From assembly GCF_051020765.1 (NCBI RefSeq), contig NW_027469107.1, forward strand, positions 930,001-994,000: 64,000 nucleotides of DNA. Direction: 5' to 3'. The DNA comes from Lasioglossum baleicum. Lineage: Eukaryota > Arthropoda > Insecta > Hymenoptera > Halictidae. Numbering within the stretch: the first letter of the stretch is position 1; every line of letters starts with the position of its first letter. Below the pieces are notes generated by a model. That model was not told the origin of the DNA and searched no databases. It saw nothing but the letters and a program-made list of their open reading frames with translations. A program made the position numbers and the translations under genes. Positions 13,835 through 24,393 of this stretch are shown here, one piece after another.

Positions 13835-16572
13835 GATTCGAAGAATTGCAAGCTCATATTATCACCACTTGTCTAACGAAATGTGAGAATTAAGCTGTAT
13901 AACCCAATATTGCACCAACACAGAGTGGAACCACGCGCACGATCTCGTTCTGCAACCGTAGCAGAGATGGACCCGTTCGAAGAATACGCGACCATCCACA
14001 AAGGGTATTTCGATTCGTCGGAGCACGACGTGATGAAGTAAAATTGGAATTTTTCTGCGTGGCTCACCGTCTCACCGGCGAGAAGTGGTCGGAGCCACCG
14101 TAACAATATAAACAATAAACGCCCCCCATCTCATCGAGGCGCCGTAAAATTATCAAACGTTGCCCGGTCCGCGGCTATAAAATGGTTGGGTAGCACTGCT
14201 GTAAAGCTCAAGTGAAAGCTTTTTGATTCGAAGAATTGCAAGCTCATATTATCACCACTTGTTTAACGAAATGTGAGAATTAAGCTGTATAACCCAATAT
14301 TGCACCAACACAGAGTGGATCCCCGCGCAGGATCTCGTTCTCCAACCGAAGCAGAGATGGACGCGTTCGAAGAATAAGCGATCATCCACAAAGGGTATTT
14401 CGATTCGTCGGTTGACAACGTGATAAAGAAAAGTTGGAATTTGTTCTGCGAGGCTCACCGTCTCACCGACGAGAAGTGGTCGAAGCCACCGCAACAATAT
14501 AAACAATTAACGCCCCTCCCCCCTCATCGGGCGCGGTAAAATTATCAAACGTTGACCGGTTCGCGGCTATAAAATGGTTGGGGAGCACTGCTGTCAAGCA
14601 CAAGTGAAAGCTTTTTGATTCGAAGAATTGCAAGCTCTTATTATCTCCACTGGTCTAGCGAAACCTGAGAATTAAGCTGTACTATCCAATATTGCACCAA
14701 CACAGAGTGGAACCCGCGCAGGATCTCGTTCTCCAACCGAAGCTGAGATGGTCGCGTTAGAAGAATACGCGGCCATCAACAAAGGGTATTTCGATTCGTC
14801 GGAGGACGACGTGATGAAGTAAAATTGGAATTTATTCTGCGCGGCTCACCGTCTCACCGGCGAGAAGTGGTCGAAGCCACCGCAACAATATAAACAATTA
14901 ACGCCCCCCATTTCATCGAGGCGCCGTAAAATTATCAAACGTTGCCCGGTCCGCGGCTATAAAATGGTTGGGTAGCACTGCTGTAAAGCTCAAGTGAAAG
15001 CTTTTTGATTCGAAGAATTGCAAGCTCATATTATCACCACTTGTCTAACGAAATGTGAGAATTAAGCTGTATAACCCAATATTGCACCAACACAGAGTGG
15101 ATCGCCGCGCAGGATCTCGTTCTCCAACCGAAGCAGAGATGGACGCGTTCGAAGAATAAGCGATCATCCACAAAGGGTATTTCGATTCGTCGGTTGACAA
15201 CGTGATAAAGAAAAGTTGGAATTTGTTCTGCGAGGCTCACCGTCTCACCGGCGAGAAGTGGTCGAAGCCACCGCAACAATATAAACAATTAACGCCCCTC
15301 CCCCCTCATCGGGCGCGGTAAAATTATCAAACGTTGTCCGGTTCGCGGCTATAAAATGGTTGGGAAGCACTGCTGTAAAGCTCAAGTGCAAGCTTTTTGA
15401 TTCGAAGAATTGCAAGCTCATATTATCACCACTTGTCTAACGAAATGTGAGAATTAAGCTGTACAATCCAATATTGCACCAACACAAAGTGGAACCCGCG
15501 CAGGATCTCGTTCTCCAACCGAAGCTGAGATGGTCGCGTTAGAAGAATACGCGGCCATCAACAAAGGGTATTTCGATACGTCGGAGGACGATGTGATGAA
15601 GTAAAATTGGAATTTATTCTGCGCGGCTCACCGTCTCACCGGCGAGAAGTGGTCGAAGCCACCGCAACAATATAAACAATTAACGCCCCCCATTTCATCG
15701 AGGCGCCGTAAAATTATCAAACGTTGCCCGGTCCGCGGCTATAAAATGGTTGGGTAGCACTGCTGTAAAGCTCAAGTGAAAGCTTTTTGATTCGAAGAAT
15801 TGCAAGCTCATATTATCACCACTTGTCTAACGAAATGTGAGAATTAAGCTGTATAACCCAATATTGCACCAACACAGAGTGGATCGCCGCGCAGGATCTC
15901 GTTCTCCAACCGAAACAGAGATGGACGCGTTCGAAGAATAAGCGATCATCCACAAAGGGTACTTCGATTCGTCGGTTGACAACGTGATAAAGGAAAGTTG
16001 GAATTTGTTCTGCGAGGCTCACCGTCTCACCGGCGAGAAGTGGTCGAAGCCACCGCAACAATATAAACAATTAACGCCCCTCCGCCCTCATCGGGCGCGG
16101 TAAAATTATCAAACGTTGACCGGTTCGCGGCTATAAAATGGTTGGGTAGCACTGCTGTAAAGCTCAAGTGAAAGCTTTTTGATTCGAAGAATTGCAAGCT
16201 CATATTATCACCACTTGTCTAACGAAATGTGAGAATTAAGCTGTATAACCCAATATTGCACCAACACAGAGTGGATCCCCGCGCAGGATCTCGTTCTCCA
16301 ACCGAAACAGAGATGGACGCGTTCGAAGAATAAGCGATCATCCACAAAGGGTATTTCGATTCGTCGGTTGACAACGTGATAAAGAAAAGTTGGAATTTGT
16401 TCTGCGACGCTCACCGTCTCACCGGCGAGAAGTGGTCGAAGCCACCGCAACAATATGAACAATTAACGCCCCTCCGCCCTCATCGGGCGCGGTAAAATTA
16501 TCAAACGTTGACCGGTTCGCGGCAATAAAATGGTTGGGTAGCACTGCTGTAAAGCTCAAGTGAAAGCTTTTT
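13835..16572 (+). repeat. C1-led unit, 7 monomers (2738 bp), deletion form of the 13-mer
   Basis: Order: C1, B1, A1, B1, A2, B1/B2 chimera, B3. It equals the neighbouring 13-monomer unit with six monomers removed. The chimera at 15789-16180 marks where the two ends were joined. The last monomer shares GCGGCAATAAAATGG with the monomer at 13443, so it corresponds to position 13 of the longer unit. Confidence 0.88.
15789..16180 (+). other. Chimeric B1/B2/B3 monomer at an unequal-exchange joint
   Basis: The upstream part has GGATCGCCGCGC, as in the B1 monomer at 10703. The core has GAAACAGAG, GGGTACTTCG and AAAGGAAAG, as in the B2 monomer at 13051. The tail has CAATATAAAC and the B3-type CCCCTCCGCCCTC. 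It joins position 6 to position 12 of the 13-monomer unit and explains the 7-monomer unit around it. Confidence 0.85.
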
Positions 16573-16962
16573 GATTCGAAGAATTGCAAGCTCATATTAT
16601 CACCACTTGTCTAACGAAATGTGAGAATTAAGCTGTATAACCCAATATTGCACCAACACAGAGTGGAACCACGCGCACGATCTCGTTCTGCAACCGTAGC
16701 AGAGATGGACCCGTTCGAAGAATACGCGACCATCCACAAAGGGTATTTCGATTCGTCGGAGCACGACGTGATGAAGTAAAATTGGAATTTTTCTGCGTGG
16801 CTCACCGTCTCACCGGCGAGAAGTGGTCGGAGCCACCGTAACAATATAAACAATAAACGCCCCCCATCTCATCGAGGCGCCGTAAAATTATCAAACGTTG
16901 CCCGGTCCGCGGCTATAAAATGGTTGGGTAGCACTGCTGTAAAGCTCAAGTGAAAGCTTTTT
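16573..16962 (+). repeat. Class C1 monomer, representative (390 bp)
   Basis: C1 carries CTGCAACCGTAGCAGAG, then GGACCCGTTCGAAGAATACG, GCGACCATCCAC, GGAGCACGACGTG and CTGCGTGGCTC. Copies start at 6795, 8749, 13835, 16573, 36322, 41796, 47659, 52352, 54696 and 59390. The first four lack one A (GAATTTTTCTGCG rather than GAATTTATTCTGCG) and share GTCGGAGCCACCGTAAC; the last six do not, so C1 splits into a left and a right lineage. In the left lineage C1 heads each multi-monomer unit. In the right lineage (47659 onward) the tail has a 10-11 base C tract. Confidence 0.9.
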
Positions 16963-17354
16963 GATTCGAAGAATTGCAAGCTCATATTATCACCACTTGT
17001 CTAACGAAATGTGAGAATTAAGCTGTATAACCCAATATTGCACCAACACAGAGTGGATCCCCGCGCAGGATCTCGTTCTCCAACCGAAGCAGAGATGGAC
17101 GCGTTCGAAGAATAAGCGATCATCCACAAAGGGTATTTCGATTCGTCGGTTGACAACGTGATAAAGAAAAGTTGGAATTTGTTCTGCGAGGCTCACCGTC
17201 TCACCGACGAGAAGTGGTCGAAGCCACCGCAACAATATAAACAATTAACGCCCCTCCCCCCTCATCGGGCGCGGTAAAATTATCAAACGTTGACCGGTTC
17301 GCGGCTATAAAATGGTTGGGGAGCACTGCTGTCAAGCACAAGTGAAAGCTTTTT

Positions 17355-17744
17355 GATTCGAAGAATTGCAAGCTCTTATTATCTCCACTGGTCTAGCGAA
17401 ACCTGAGAATTAAGCTGTACTATCCAATATTGCACCAACACAGAGTGGAACCCGCGCAGGATCTCGTTCTCCAACCGAAGCTGAGATGGTCGCGTTAGAA
17501 GAATACGCGGCCATCAACAAAGGGTATTTCGATTCGTCGGAGGACGACGTGATGAAGTAAAATTGGAATTTATTCTGCGCGGCTCACCGTCTCACCGGCG
17601 AGAAGTGGTCGAAGCCACCGCAACAATATAAACAATTAACGCCCCCCATTTCATCGAGGCGCCGTAAAATTATCAAACGTTGCCCGGTCCGCGGCTATAA
17701 AATGGTTGGGTAGCACTGCTGTAAAGCTCAAGTGAAAGCTTTTT
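17355..17744 (+). repeat. Class A1 monomer, representative (390 bp)
   Basis: Class A1 is recognised by GCGTTAGAAGAATACGCGG, GGAGGACGACGTGATGAAG and GCGCGGCTC in the core, and by CCCCCCATTTCATCGAGG in the tail. The A in GTTAGAAG destroys the TTCG half of the CENP-B-box-like motif. Copies start at 1714, 2495, 4059, 4450, 5624, 7577, 9531, 14617, 17355, 37497, 42971, 48833, 55871 and 60564. Two related copies at 39061 and 62520 keep GTTCGAAG instead. In the 7.2-21.6 kb region A copies alternate with 392-bp B copies. The copies at 4059 and 4450 differ in the tail: 4059 ends with the B-type CCTCATCGGGCGCGG, so it is partly mosaic. Confidence 0.93.
17581..17620 (+). repeat. Conserved segment with internal 8-bp direct repeat, representative
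   Basis: The stretch that starts GGCTCACCGT and ends GAAGCCACCG is nearly invariant in all classes. It holds two adjacent near-copies of an 8-mer, CTCACCGT and CTCACCGG. The monomer at 941 has lost one copy, as expected from replication slippage between the two. Confidence 0.85.
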
Positions 17745-18136
17745 GATTCGAAGAATTGCAAGCTCATATTATCACCACTTGTCTAACGAAATGTGAGAAT
17801 TAAGCTGTATAACCCAATATTGCACCAACACAGAGTGGATCGCCGCGCAGGATCTCGTTCTCCAACCGAAGCAGAGATGGACGCGTTCGAAGAATAAGCG
17901 ATCATCCACAAAGGGTATTTCGATTCGTCGGTTGACAACGTGATAAAGAAAAGTTGGAATTTGTTCTGCGAGGCTCACCGTCTCACCGGCGAGAAGTGGT
18001 CGAAGCCACCGCAACAATATAAACAATTAACGCCCCTCCCCCCTCATCGGGCGCGGTAAAATTATCAAACGTTGTCCGGTTCGCGGCTATAAAATGGTTG
18101 GGAAGCACTGCTGTAAAGCTCAAGTGCAAGCTTTTT
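17745..18136 (+). repeat. Class B1 monomer, representative (392 bp)
   Basis: B1 is the commonest class. Its core reads GGACGCGTTCGAAGAATAAG, then CGATCATCCAC and GGTTGACAACGTGATAAAG, with TTGTTCTGCGAGG and the tail CCCCCTCATCGGGCGCGG. Copies start at 3667, 4840, 7185, 7967, 9139, 9921, 10703, 14225, 15007, 16963, 17745, 18527, 21657, 22049, 24394, 24786, 27526, 27918, 30263, 30655, 33392, 33784, 37105, 42579, 43361, 48441, 49223, 50006, 55479, 56261, 57044, 60172, 60954, 62128 and 62910. A variant at 6014 has GAATTAGCG. The reverse strand is open for 84 codons, repeated in each copy. I read this as a by-product of low stop density, not a gene. Confidence 0.93.
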
Positions 18137-18526
18137 GATTCGAAGAATTGCAAGCTCATATTATCACCACTTGTCTAACGAAATGTGAGAATTAAGCTGT
18201 ACAATCCAATATTGCACCAACACAAAGTGGAACCCGCGCAGGATCTCGTTCTCCAACCGAAGCTGAGATGGTCGCGTTAGAAGAATACGCGGCCATCAAC
18301 AAAGGGTATTTCGATACGTCGGAGGACGATGTGATGAAGTAAAATTGGAATTTATTCTGCGCGGCTCACCGTCTCACCGGCGAGAAGTGGTCGAAGCCAC
18401 CGCAACAATATAAACAATTAACGCCCCCCATTTCATCGAGGCGCCGTAAAATTATCAAACGTTGCCCGGTCCGCGGCTATAAAATGGTTGGGTAGCACTG
18501 CTGTAAAGCTCAAGTGAAAGCTTTTT
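18137..18526 (+). repeat. Class A2 monomer, representative (390 bp)
   Basis: A2 is an A1 derivative with GATACGTCGGAGGACGATG in place of GATTCGTCGGAGGACGACG and, in most copies, CACAAAGTGGAACC. Copies start at 8359, 10313, 11095, 12661, 15399, 18137, 18919, 20485, 21267, 24004, 27136, 29873, 33002 and 38671. None occurs right of 39060, so this subtype belongs to the left and central blocks. Copies that precede a B2 monomer often carry CTATAAATTGG instead of CTATAAAATGG (for example near 11441, 13005, 19263 and 20826), a linked tail variant that helps trace exchanges. Both changes are shared by many copies, so they arose before the block duplications. Confidence 0.92.
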
Positions 18527-19308
18527 GATTCGAAGAATTGCAAGCTCATATTATCACCACTTGTCTAACGAAATGTGAGAATTAAGCTGTATAACCCAAT
18601 ATTGCACCAACACAGAGTGGATCGCCGCGCAGGATCTCGTTCTCCAACCGAAGCAGAGATGGACGCGTTCGAAGAATAAGCGATCATCCACAAAGGGTAT
18701 TTCGATTCGTCGGTTGACAACGTGATAAAGAAAAGTTGGAATTTGTTCTGCGAGGCTCACCGTCTCACCGGCGAGAAGTGGTCGAAGCCACCGCAACAAT
18801 ATAAACAATTAACGCCCCTCCCCCCTCATCGGGCGCGGTAAAATTATCAAACGTTGTCCGGTTCGCGGCTATAAAATGGTTGGGAAGCACTGCTGTAAAG
18901 CTCAAGTGCAAGCTTTTTGATTCGAAGAATTGCAAGCTCATATTATCACCACTTGTCTAACGAAATGTGAGAATTAAGCTGTACAATCCAATATTGCACC
19001 AACACAAAGTGGAACCCGCGCAGGATCTCGTTCTCCAACCGAAGCTGAGATGGTCGCGTTAGAAGAATACGCGGCCATCAACAAAGGGTATTTCGATACG
19101 TCGGAGGACGATGTGATGAAGTAAAATTGGAATTTATTCTGCGCGGCTCACCGTCTCACCGGCGAGAAGTGGTCGAAGCCACCGCAACAATATAAACAAT
19201 TAACGCCCCCCATTTCATCGAGGCGCCGTAAAATTATCAAACGTTGCCCGGTCCGCGGCTATAAATTGGTTGGGTAGCACTGCTGTAAAGCTCAAGTGAA
19301 AGCTTTTT

Positions 19309-19700
19309 GATTCGAAGAATTGCAAGCTCATATTATCACCACTTGTCTAACGAAATGTGAGAATTAAGCTGTATAACCCAATATTGCACCAACACAGAGT
19401 GGATCCCCGCGCAGGATCTCGTTCTCCAACCGAAACAGAGATGGACGCGTTCGAAGAATAAGCGATCATCCACAAAGGGTACTTCGATTCGTCGGTTGAC
19501 AACGTGATAAAGGAAAGTTGGAATTTGTTCTGCGAGGCTCACCGTCTCACCGGCGAGAAGTGGTCGAAGCCACCGCAACAATAAAAACAATTAACGCCCC
19601 TCCCCCCTCATCGGGCGCGGTAAAATTATCAAACGTTGACCGGTTCGCGGCTATAAAATGGTTGGGTAGCACTGCTGTAAAGCTCAAGTGAAAGCTTTTT
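19309..19700 (+). repeat. Class B2 monomer, representative (392 bp)
   Basis: B2 differs from B1 by GGGTACTTCGATTCG, by AAAGGAAAGTTGG in place of AAAGAAAAGTTGG, by GAAACAGAGATGG, and by CAACAATAAAAACAA in the tail. Copies start at 11485, 12269, 13051, 19309, 20093, 20875, 25960, 26744 and 38279. B2 always sits beside B3 or A2, so the B2-B3-B2-A2 string behaves as a mobile cassette in the block structure: it is seen at 11485-13050, 19309-20874, 25960-27525, and in part at 37887-39060. Confidence 0.9.
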
Positions 19701-20092
19701 GATTCGAAGAATTGCAAGCTCATATTATCACCACTTGTCTAACGAAATGTGAGAATTAAGCTGTATAACCCAATATTGCACCAACACAGAGTGGATCCCC
19801 GCGCAGGATCTCGTTCTCCAACCGAAACAGAGATGGACGCGTTCGAAGAATAAGCGATCATCCACAAAGGGTATTTCGATTCGTCGGTTGACAACGTGAT
19901 AAAGAAAAGTTGGAATTTGTTCTGCGACGCTCACCGTCTCACCGGCGAGAAGTGGTCGAAGCCACCGCAACAATATGAACAATTAACGCCCCTCCGCCCT
20001 CATCGGGCGCGGTAAAATTATCAAACGTTGACCGGTTCGCGGCTATAAAATGGTTGGGGAGCACTGCTGTCAACCACAAGAGAAAGCTTTTT
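19701..20092 (+). repeat. Class B3 monomer, representative (392 bp)
   Basis: B3 shares GAAACAGAGATGG with B2 but keeps GGGTATTTCG. It is marked by TGCGACGCTCACC, CAACAATATGAAC and CCCCTCCGCCCTCATCGG. Copies start at 11877, 13443, 16181, 19701, 26352, 37887, 43753, 50398 and 57436. Most copies end with GTCAACCACAAGAG, a tail found in no other class. The copies at 13443 and 16181 instead end with GCGGCAATAAAATGG, a private change that ties these two copies together by descent. Confidence 0.9.
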
Positions 20093-21656
20093 GATTCGAA
20101 GAATTGCAAGCTCATATTATCACCACTTGTCTAACGAAATGTGAGAATTAAGCTGTATAACCCAATATTGCACCAACACAGAGTGGATCCCCGCGCAGGA
20201 TCTCGTTCTCCAACCGAAACAGAGATGGACGCGTTCGAAGAATAAGCGATCATCCACAAAGGGTACTTCGATTCGTCGGTTGACAACGTGATAAAGGAAA
20301 GTTGGAATTTGTTCTGCGAGGCTCACCGTCTCACCGGCGAGAAGTGGTCGAAGCCACCGCAACAATAAAAACAATTAACGCCCCTCCCCCCTCATCGGGC
20401 GCGGTAAAATTATCAAACGTTGTCCGGTTCGCGGCTATAAAATGGTTGGGAAGCACTGCTGTAAAGCTCAAGTGCAAGCTTTTTGATTCGAAGAATTGCA
20501 AGCTCATATTATCACCACTTGTCTAACGAAATGTGAGAATTAAGCTGTACAATCCAATATTGCACCAACACAAAGTGGAACCCGCGCAGGATCTCGTTCT
20601 CCAACCGAAGCTGAGATGGTCGCGTTAGAAGAATACGCGGCCATCAACAAAGGGTATTTCGATACGTCGGAGGACGATGTGATGAAGTAAAATTGGAATT
20701 TATTCTGCGCGGCTCACCGTCTCACCGGCGAGAAGTGGTCGAAGCCACCGCAACAATATAAACAATTAACGCCCCCCATTTCATCGAGGCGCCGTAAAAT
20801 TATCAAACGTTGCCCGGTCCGCGGCTATAAATTGGTTGGGTAGCACTGCTGTAAAGCTCAAGTGAAAGCTTTTTGATTCGAAGAATTGCAAGCTCATATT
20901 ATCACCACTTGTCTAACGAAATGTGAGAATTAAGCTGTATAACCCAATATTGCACCAACACAGAGTGGATCCCCGCGCAGGATCTCGTTCTCCAACCGAA
21001 ACAGAGATGGACGCGTTCGAAGAATAAGCGATCATCCACAAAGGGTACTTCGATTCGTCGGTTGACAACGTGATAAAGGAAAGTTGGAATTTGTTCTGCG
21101 AGGCTCACCGTCTCACCGGCGAGAAGTGGTCGAAGCCACCGCAACAATAAAAACAATTAACGCCCCTCCCCCCTCATCGGGCGCGGTAAAATTATCAAAC
21201 GTTGTCCGGTTCGCGGCTATAAAATGGTTGGGAAGCACTGCTGTAAAGCTCAAGTGCAAGCTTTTTGATTCGAAGAATTGCAAGCTCATATTATCACCAC
21301 TTGTCTAACGAAATGTGAGAATTAAGCTGTACAATCCAATATTGCACCAACACAAAGTGGAACCCGCGCAGGATCTCGTTCTCCAACCGAAGCTGAGATG
21401 GTCGCGTTAGAAGAATACGCGGCCATCAACAAAGGGTATTTCGATACGTCGGAGGACGATGTGATGAAGTAAAATTGGAATTTATTCTGCGCGGCTCACC
21501 GTCTCACCGGCGAGAAGTGGTCGAAGCCACCGTAACAATATAAACAATTAACGCCCCCCATCTCATCGAGGCGCCGTAAAATTATCAAACGTTGCCCGGT
21601 CCGCGGCTATAAAATGGTTGGGTAGCACTGCTGTAAAGCTCAAGTGAAAGCTTTTT

Positions 21657-24393
21657 GATTCGAAGAATTGCAAGCTCATATTATCACCACTTGTCTAACG
21701 AAATGTGAGAATTAAGCTGTATAACCCAATATTGCACCAACACAGAGTGGATCCCCGCGCAGGATCTCGTTCTCCAACCGAAGCAGAGATGGACGCGTTC
21801 GAAGAATAAGCGATCATCCACAAAGGGTATTTCGATTCGTCGGTTGACAACGTGATAAAGAAAAGTTGGAATTTGTTCTGCGAGGCTCACCGTCTCACCG
21901 GCGAGAAGTGGTCGAAGCCACCGCAACAATATAAACAATTAACGCCCCTCCCCCCTCATCGGGCGCGGTAAAATTATCAAACGTTGACCGGTTCGCGGCT
22001 ATAAAATGGTTGGGTAGCACTGCTGTAAAGCTCAAGTGAAAGCTTTTTGATTCGAAGGATTGCAAGCTCATATTATCACCACTTGTCTAACGAAATGTGA
22101 GAATTAAGCTGTATAACCCAATATTGCACCAACACAGAGTGGATCGCCGCGCAGGATCTCGTTCTCCAACCGAAGCAGAGATGGACGCGTTCGAAGAATA
22201 AGCGATCATCCACAAAGGGTATTTCGATTCGTCGGTTGACAACGTGATAAAGAAAAGTTGGAATTTGTTCTGCGAGGCTCACCGTCTCACTGGCGAGAAG
22301 TGGTCGAAGCCACCGCAACAATATAAACAATTAACGCCCCCCATCTCATCGAGGCGCCGTGAAATTATGAAACGTTGCCCGGTCCGCGGCTATAAAATGG
22401 TTGGGGAGCACTGCTGTAAAGCACAAGTGAAATCTTCTTGATTCGAAGAATTGCAAGCTCATGTTATCACCACTGGTCTAACGAAATGTGCGAATTAAGC
22501 TGAACAACCCAATATTGCACCAACACAGAGTGGAACCACGCGCAGGATCTCGTTCTGCAACCGTAGCAGAGATGGACCCGTTCGAAGAATACGCGACCGT
22601 CCACAAACGGTATTTCGATTCGTCGGAGCACGACGTGATGAAGTAAAATTAGAATTTATTCTGCGAGGCTCACCGTCTCACCGGCGAGAAGTAGTCGAAG
22701 CCACCGCAACAATATAAACAATTAACGCCCCCCATCTCATCGAGGCGCCGTAAAATTATGGAACGTTGCCCGGTCCGCAGCTGTAAAATGGTTGGGGAGC
22801 ACCGCTGTAAAGCACAAGTGAAAGCTTTTTGATTCGAAGAATTCAAGCTCATATTATCACCACAGGTCTAGCGAAAGCTGAGAATAAACCTGTGCAGCCC
22901 AATATTGCACCAACACAGAGTGGATCCACGCGCAGGATCTCGTTCTCCAAACGAAGCTGAGATGGTCACGTTCGAAGAATACGCGGCCATCAACAAAGGG
23001 TATTTCGATTCGTCGGTTGACAACGTGATAAAGAAAAGTTGGAATTTGTTCTGCGAGGCTCACCGTCTCACCGGCGAGAAGTGGTCGAAGCCACCGCAAC
23101 AATATGAACAATTAACGCCCCTCCCCCCTCATCGAGGCGCCGTAAAATTCTCAAACTTTGCCCGGTCCGCGGCTATAAAATGGTTGCGGAGCACTGCTGT
23201 TAAGCACAAGTGAAAGCATTTGAATTCGAACAATTGCAAGCTCGCATTTTCACCACAGGTCTAGCGAAACCTGAGAATTAAGCTGTACAATCCAATATTG
23301 CACCAACACAAAGTGGAACCCGCGCAGGATCTCGTTCTCCAACCGAAGCTGAGATGGTCGCGTTAGAAGAATACGCGGCCATGAACAAAGGGTATTTCGA
23401 TTCGTCGGAGGACGACGTGATGAAGTAAAATTGGAATTTATTCTGCGCGGCTCACCGTCTCACCGGCGAGAAGTGGTCGAAGCCACCGCAACAATATAAA
23501 CAATTAACGCCCTCCCCCCTCATCGGGCGCGGTAAAATTATCAAACGTTGACCGGTTCGCGGCTATAAAATGGTTGGGTAGCACTGCTGTAAAGCTCAAG
23601 TGAAAGCTTTTTGATTCGAAGAATTGCAAGCTCATATTATCACCACTTGTCAAACGAAATGTGAGAATTAAGCTGTATAACCCAATATTGCACCAACACA
23701 GAGTGGATCCCCGCGCAGGATCTCGTTCTCCAACCGAAGCAGAGATGGACGCGTTCGAAGAATAAGCGATCATCCACAAAGGGTATTTCGATTCGTCGGA
23801 GCTCGACGTGATGAAGTAAAATTAGAATTTATTTTGCGAGGCTCACCGTCTCACCGGCGAGAAGTGGTCGAAGCCACCGCAACAATATAAACAATTAACG
23901 CCCCCCATCTCATCGAGGCGCCGTAAAATTATGGAACGTTGCCCGGTCCGCGGCTGTAAAATGGTTGGGGAGCACTGCTGTAAAGCACAAGTGAAAGCCT
24001 TTTGATTCGAAGAATTGCAAGCTCATATTATCGCCACAGGTCTAGCGAAAGCTGAGAATAAAGCTGTGCAGCCCAATATTGCACCAACACAAAGTGGAAC
24101 CCGCGCAGGATCTCGTTCTCCAACCGAAGCTGAGATGGTCGCGTTAGAAGAATACGCGGCCATCAACAAAGGGTATTTCGATACGTCGGAGGACGATGTG
24201 ATGAAGTAAAATTGGAATTTATTCTGCGCGGCTCACCGTCTCACCGGCGAGAAGTGGTCGAAGCCACCGTAACAATATAAACAATTAACGCCCCCCATCT
24301 CATCGAGGCGCCGTAAAATTATCAAACGTTGCCCGGTCCGCGGCTATAAAATGGTTGGGTAGCACTGCTGTAAAGCTCAAGTGAAAGCTTTTT
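21657..24393 (+). repeat. B1-B1-C2-E unit, 7 monomers (2737 bp)
   Basis: Order: B1, B1, C2, E, F, B/C mosaic, A2. It recurs 5869 bp downstream at 27526-30262. Shared private features include GAAGGATTGC in the second monomer, CTCACTGGCGAG, GAAATCTTCTTG, and GAGAAGTAGTCG in the C2 tail. Confidence 0.9.
21991..22037 (+). promoter_or_regulatory. TATA-like element with initiator-like TCAAGT, representative
   Basis: GGCTATAAAATGG occurs near the end of nearly every monomer and matches a strong metazoan TATA context. In B-type and many A-type tails, TCAAGT follows, with its A 34 bases after the first T of TATAAAA (22000 and 22034 here). This is near, but slightly beyond, the usual TATA-to-start spacing. 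Some classes break the TATA: CTGTAAAATGG before E, C2-derived and D2 copies, CTATTAAATGG in many D2 copies, and CTATAAATTGG before B2. Promoter activity is only inferred from the motif. Confidence 0.35.

Larger units (their letters stand above)
16573..21656 (+). repeat. C1-led unit, 13 monomers (5084 bp)
   Basis: Order: C1, B1, A1, B1, A2, B1, A2, B2, B3, B2, A2, B2, A2. The first twelve positions match the unit at 8749 at a constant 7824-bp offset. Position 13 is A2 instead of B3, and its tail (CACCGTAACAATAT near 21530) leads into the next block type. Confidence 0.9.

Noticed and set aside
22015..22060. tRNA-like A box (TAGCACTGCTG) and B box (GATTCGAAGAA) suggesting a tRNA-derived repeat
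   Set aside because: Both are partial matches, box spacing is short (34 bases start to start), a T5 stop for Pol III lies between them, and no tRNA stems can be drawn.
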